Shown here: positions 4,004 to 5,723 of the stretch, piece after piece | Numbering within the stretch: the stretch's first letter is position 1 | Layout: every line of letters starts with the position of its first letter | Source: Deltaproteobacteria bacterium | GTDB taxonomy: Bacteria > Desulfobacterota > DSM-4660 > Desulfatiglandales > Desulfatiglandaceae | Direction: 5' to 3' | DNA: 5,723 nt | Assembly (NCBI GenBank): GCA_029932035.1 | Contig: JAOZQV010000254.1 | Location: 1 to 5,723, forward strand | Position numbers and translations under genes: made by a program | The notes under the pieces: generated by a model | What the model saw: the letters and a program-made list of their open reading frames with translations, nothing else | Database searches by the model: none | Told to the model about the DNA's origin: nothing

Positions 4004-5723
4004 ATGGAAAAGGAGAGAATTCGAAAAAAGCTGTTAAGAATATTGGATATTGCACCGGCTTTAAAGGAAATCCTTGTCTCTTCAGAGTCTGTAGAGATCA
4101 AAAGGAATAAAATAAGAAGCTTTTTGGCCGACGTGCACGCAGCTACGTTTCACCATGATCATACTGTTCCACCCTTAGAATGGATATTGGCCCGCGATAC
4201 CATACGGATATTTAGAACCATTATATGGCCCAGGAGTGAAATACTTGCCGGTTACAGCTTCTTGAAATACCTTGATGACCTCCTGCACGCAGAAAGCTTC
4301 AGGGAAATTGAAAAGCCCAGGCCGGACTTTTTTGCGGAACTGGACCACCTGCTAAAGGGAATTATGGGCAAAACAGGTATCTATCCCGAAAAAGCCCCTG
4401 CATTTACGAGACACGAAGGGAGGAGAGCAGCAACGCTGAGGTCAGCCGATCTCTCGAGAATGGGCAGAGGGGCAGAGCAATTCATTAATCAATATCCCTG
4501 CGGGTTGGATCATGAAACAATTCGTAAACGCAAGGCCAATAAAGCGAGGATATTGGAATATTTTCACGCTACAGAATTAGACTGGGAAGACTGGAAATGG
4601 CATACACGGCACATTATCAGGGGCGTGAAGACCCTGAGCGGCCTGATTAAACTCACCGATGAGGAATACGAGGCCGTTAAGTTTGCACGGGAGAATAGAA
4701 TTCCTTTTGGCATTACACCCTATTACCTGTCACTGATGGACTATAAACCGGACCGCGAAAAGGATTATGCGGTCCGCGCTCAGGTAATCCCACCCTTGGG
4801 GTATGTAACGAAGATGAAAGAGCTGAGGGATAACAAGGAACCTTCAATGGATTTCATGTTAGAGCGAGACACCTCCCCTATTGAAGGGATCACCAGACGG
4901 TATCCCATGATCGTTATCCTGAAACCTATCCTGACATGCCCACAGATATGCGTTTATTGTCAGAGGAACTGGGAGATAGAGGATGTCTACTCGAAAAATG
5001 CGGCCCTGTCTAATAAAAAAATGGAAAAAGCCATCCAGTGGATCGCTGATACGCCAGAGATAAGGGAAGTATTGATCACGGGGGGAGATCCCTTGCTCCT
5101 CTCCAATGCAATAATCGAAAAGATCTTAGTTAGACTCTCCCGTATAGGACATGTGGAGAGGATTAGAATCGGAACGCGAATCCCGGTCACATTGCCTCAG
5201 CGTATCACCGATTCCCTGGTGGGCAGCATCACCCGTTTTCACAATCCAGGAAAGAGGGAGATCGCTGTGGTTACCCATTTCGAACATCCTTATGAAATTA
5301 CACCTCAGGCCATGAAGGCCGTGCAAAAATTCCGCCGTTCCGGAATGGAGGTCTACAACCAGCTCGTGTACACCACCTATAACTCCCGGAAATTCGAAGC
5401 CGCGGCATTGCGGCTTAAGCTGCGCCTGATCGGCGTGGCCCCCTATTACACCTTCAATGCCAAGGGAAAAGAAGAGACAGACGACTACCGGGTTCCCATC
5501 CCCAGACTGCTACAGGAACAGCAGGAAGAGGCGCGTCTCTTGCCGGGAACAGTAAGGACGGATGAAATCGTCTTCAATGTGCCGGGGCTCGGCAAAAACT
5601 ACCTCCGTGCCAGGCAGCACCGTGATTTCATATCGGTGTTGCCCGACGGTCGAAGGGTGTATGAATTCCACCCGTGGGAAAAGAAACTCCATCTCGCAAA
5701 TACCTATATTTACACGGACGTCT
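4004..5723 (+). CDS. KamA-family radical SAM/PLP 2,3-aminomutase, probably glutamate-type (3' end missing)
   Basis: Enzymes of this family move an amino group from C2 to C3 using AdoMet, a [4Fe-4S] cluster and PLP. The frame is uninterrupted for 573 codons and runs off the window. ATG 4004 is the only standard start after the in-frame stop at 3944; AAGGGA lies 9 bases upstream. From residue 192 it aligns with clostridial lysine 2,3-aminomutase: DWEDWKW (193-199), ITPYYLSL (237-244), the cluster motif C312-x3-C316-x2-C319 with R321 (equivalent to Arg134), TGGDP (359-363), LPQRIT (397-402), THFEHPYEIT (424-433) and PGLGK with the probable PLP lysine K531. The lysine-selecting residues Asp293 and Asp330 correspond to K487 and N525, the pair reported for glutamate 2,3-aminomutase, so lysine is an unlikely substrate. 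Residues 1-190 form an extension I do not recognise; it looks helical and charged, with a His-rich HHDH at 50-53. No neighbour hints at a pathway. Confidence 0.88.
   Translation, partial: MEKERIRKKLLRILDIAPALKEILVSSESVEIKRNKIRSFLADVHAATFHHDHTVPPLEWILARDTIRIFRTIIWPRSEILAGYSFLKYLDDLLHAESFREIEKPRPDFFAELDHLLKGIMGKTGIYPEKAPAFTRHEGRRAATLRSADLSRMGRGAEQFINQYPCGLDHETIRKRKANKARILEYFHATELDWEDWKWHTRHIIRGVKTLSGLIKLTDEEYEAVKFARENRIPFGITPYYLSLMDYKPDREKDYAVRAQVIPPLGYVTKMKELRDNKEPSMDFMLERDTSPIEGITRRYPMIVILKPILTCPQICVYCQRNWEIEDVYSKNAALSNKKMEKAIQWIADTPEIREVLITGGDPLLLSNAIIEKILVRLSRIGHVERIRIGTRIPVTLPQRITDSLVGSITRFHNPGKREIAVVTHFEHPYEITPQAMKAVQKFRRSGMEVYNQLVYTTYNSRKFEAAALRLKLRLIGVAPYYTFNAKGKEETDDYRVPIPRLLQEQQEEARLLPGTVRTDEIVFNVPGLGKNYLRARQHRDFISVLPDGRRVYEFHPWEKKLHLANTYIYTDV

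Noticed and set aside
3898..4101. Possible 67-residue minus-strand protein
   Set aside because: It is antisense to the repeats and the start of the aminomutase gene; no recognisable motif or supporting context.
3868..4110. Possible 80-residue plus-strand protein across the repeat region
   Set aside because: Its first half is translated 7-base repeats and its second half overlaps the aminomutase gene in another frame; no protein-like composition.
4004..5723. Lysine 2,3-aminomutase feeding lysine carbon toward glutaryl-CoA
   Set aside because: Attractive given the neighbours, but the lysine-binding aspartates are absent and the gene is separated from acd-gcdA by a divergent intergenic region and a gene on the other strand.

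Overview
The window looks like chromosomal DNA of a strictly anaerobic, acyl-CoA-degrading bacterium, most likely of the Desulfobacterota (Desulfococcus/Syntrophus-like). The taxonomic guess rests on a non-decarboxylating type of glutaryl-CoA dehydrogenase placed directly upstream of the carboxyltransferase subunit of glutaconyl-CoA decarboxylase. This pairing is known from anaerobes that oxidise or ferment benzoyl-CoA and glutarate-type substrates. No marker gene fixes the taxon.

Layout. Positions 1-948 (+) hold the C-terminal four-fifths of the glutaryl-CoA dehydrogenase; its start lies outside the window. After 11 bases with a strong Shine-Dalgarno, 960-2693 (+) encodes GcdA. Together the two convert glutaryl-CoA to glutaconyl-CoA and start its decarboxylation to crotonyl-CoA. 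The other subunits of the Na+-pumping decarboxylase (GcdB, GcdC, GcdD) do not follow. Instead a convergent Nudix hydrolase (2683-3588, minus) overlaps the gcdA stop by 11 bases, and a hairpin that probably terminates gcdA transcription lies inside the Nudix coding sequence. The Nudix protein resembles the NUDT19 branch (CoA/acyl-CoA diphosphatases), so a link to CoA-ester metabolism is plausible but unproven.

Positions 3589-4003 are non-coding and unusual. They contain several blocks of degenerate repeats with a 7-base period, and one pair of blocks forms an imperfect inverted repeat. The last block runs up to the ribosome-binding site of the next gene. I found no convincing promoter there.

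From 4004 to the window end (+) runs an uninterrupted reading frame of at least 573 codons for a KamA-family radical SAM/PLP 2,3-aminomutase with an N-terminal extension of about 190 residues. The two aspartates that select lysine in lysine 2,3-aminomutase are replaced by Lys and Asn, the pair reported for glutamate 2,3-aminomutase. The best guess is therefore an enzyme acting on glutamate or another acidic amino acid, not on lysine. It is probably not co-transcribed with the glutaryl-CoA genes.
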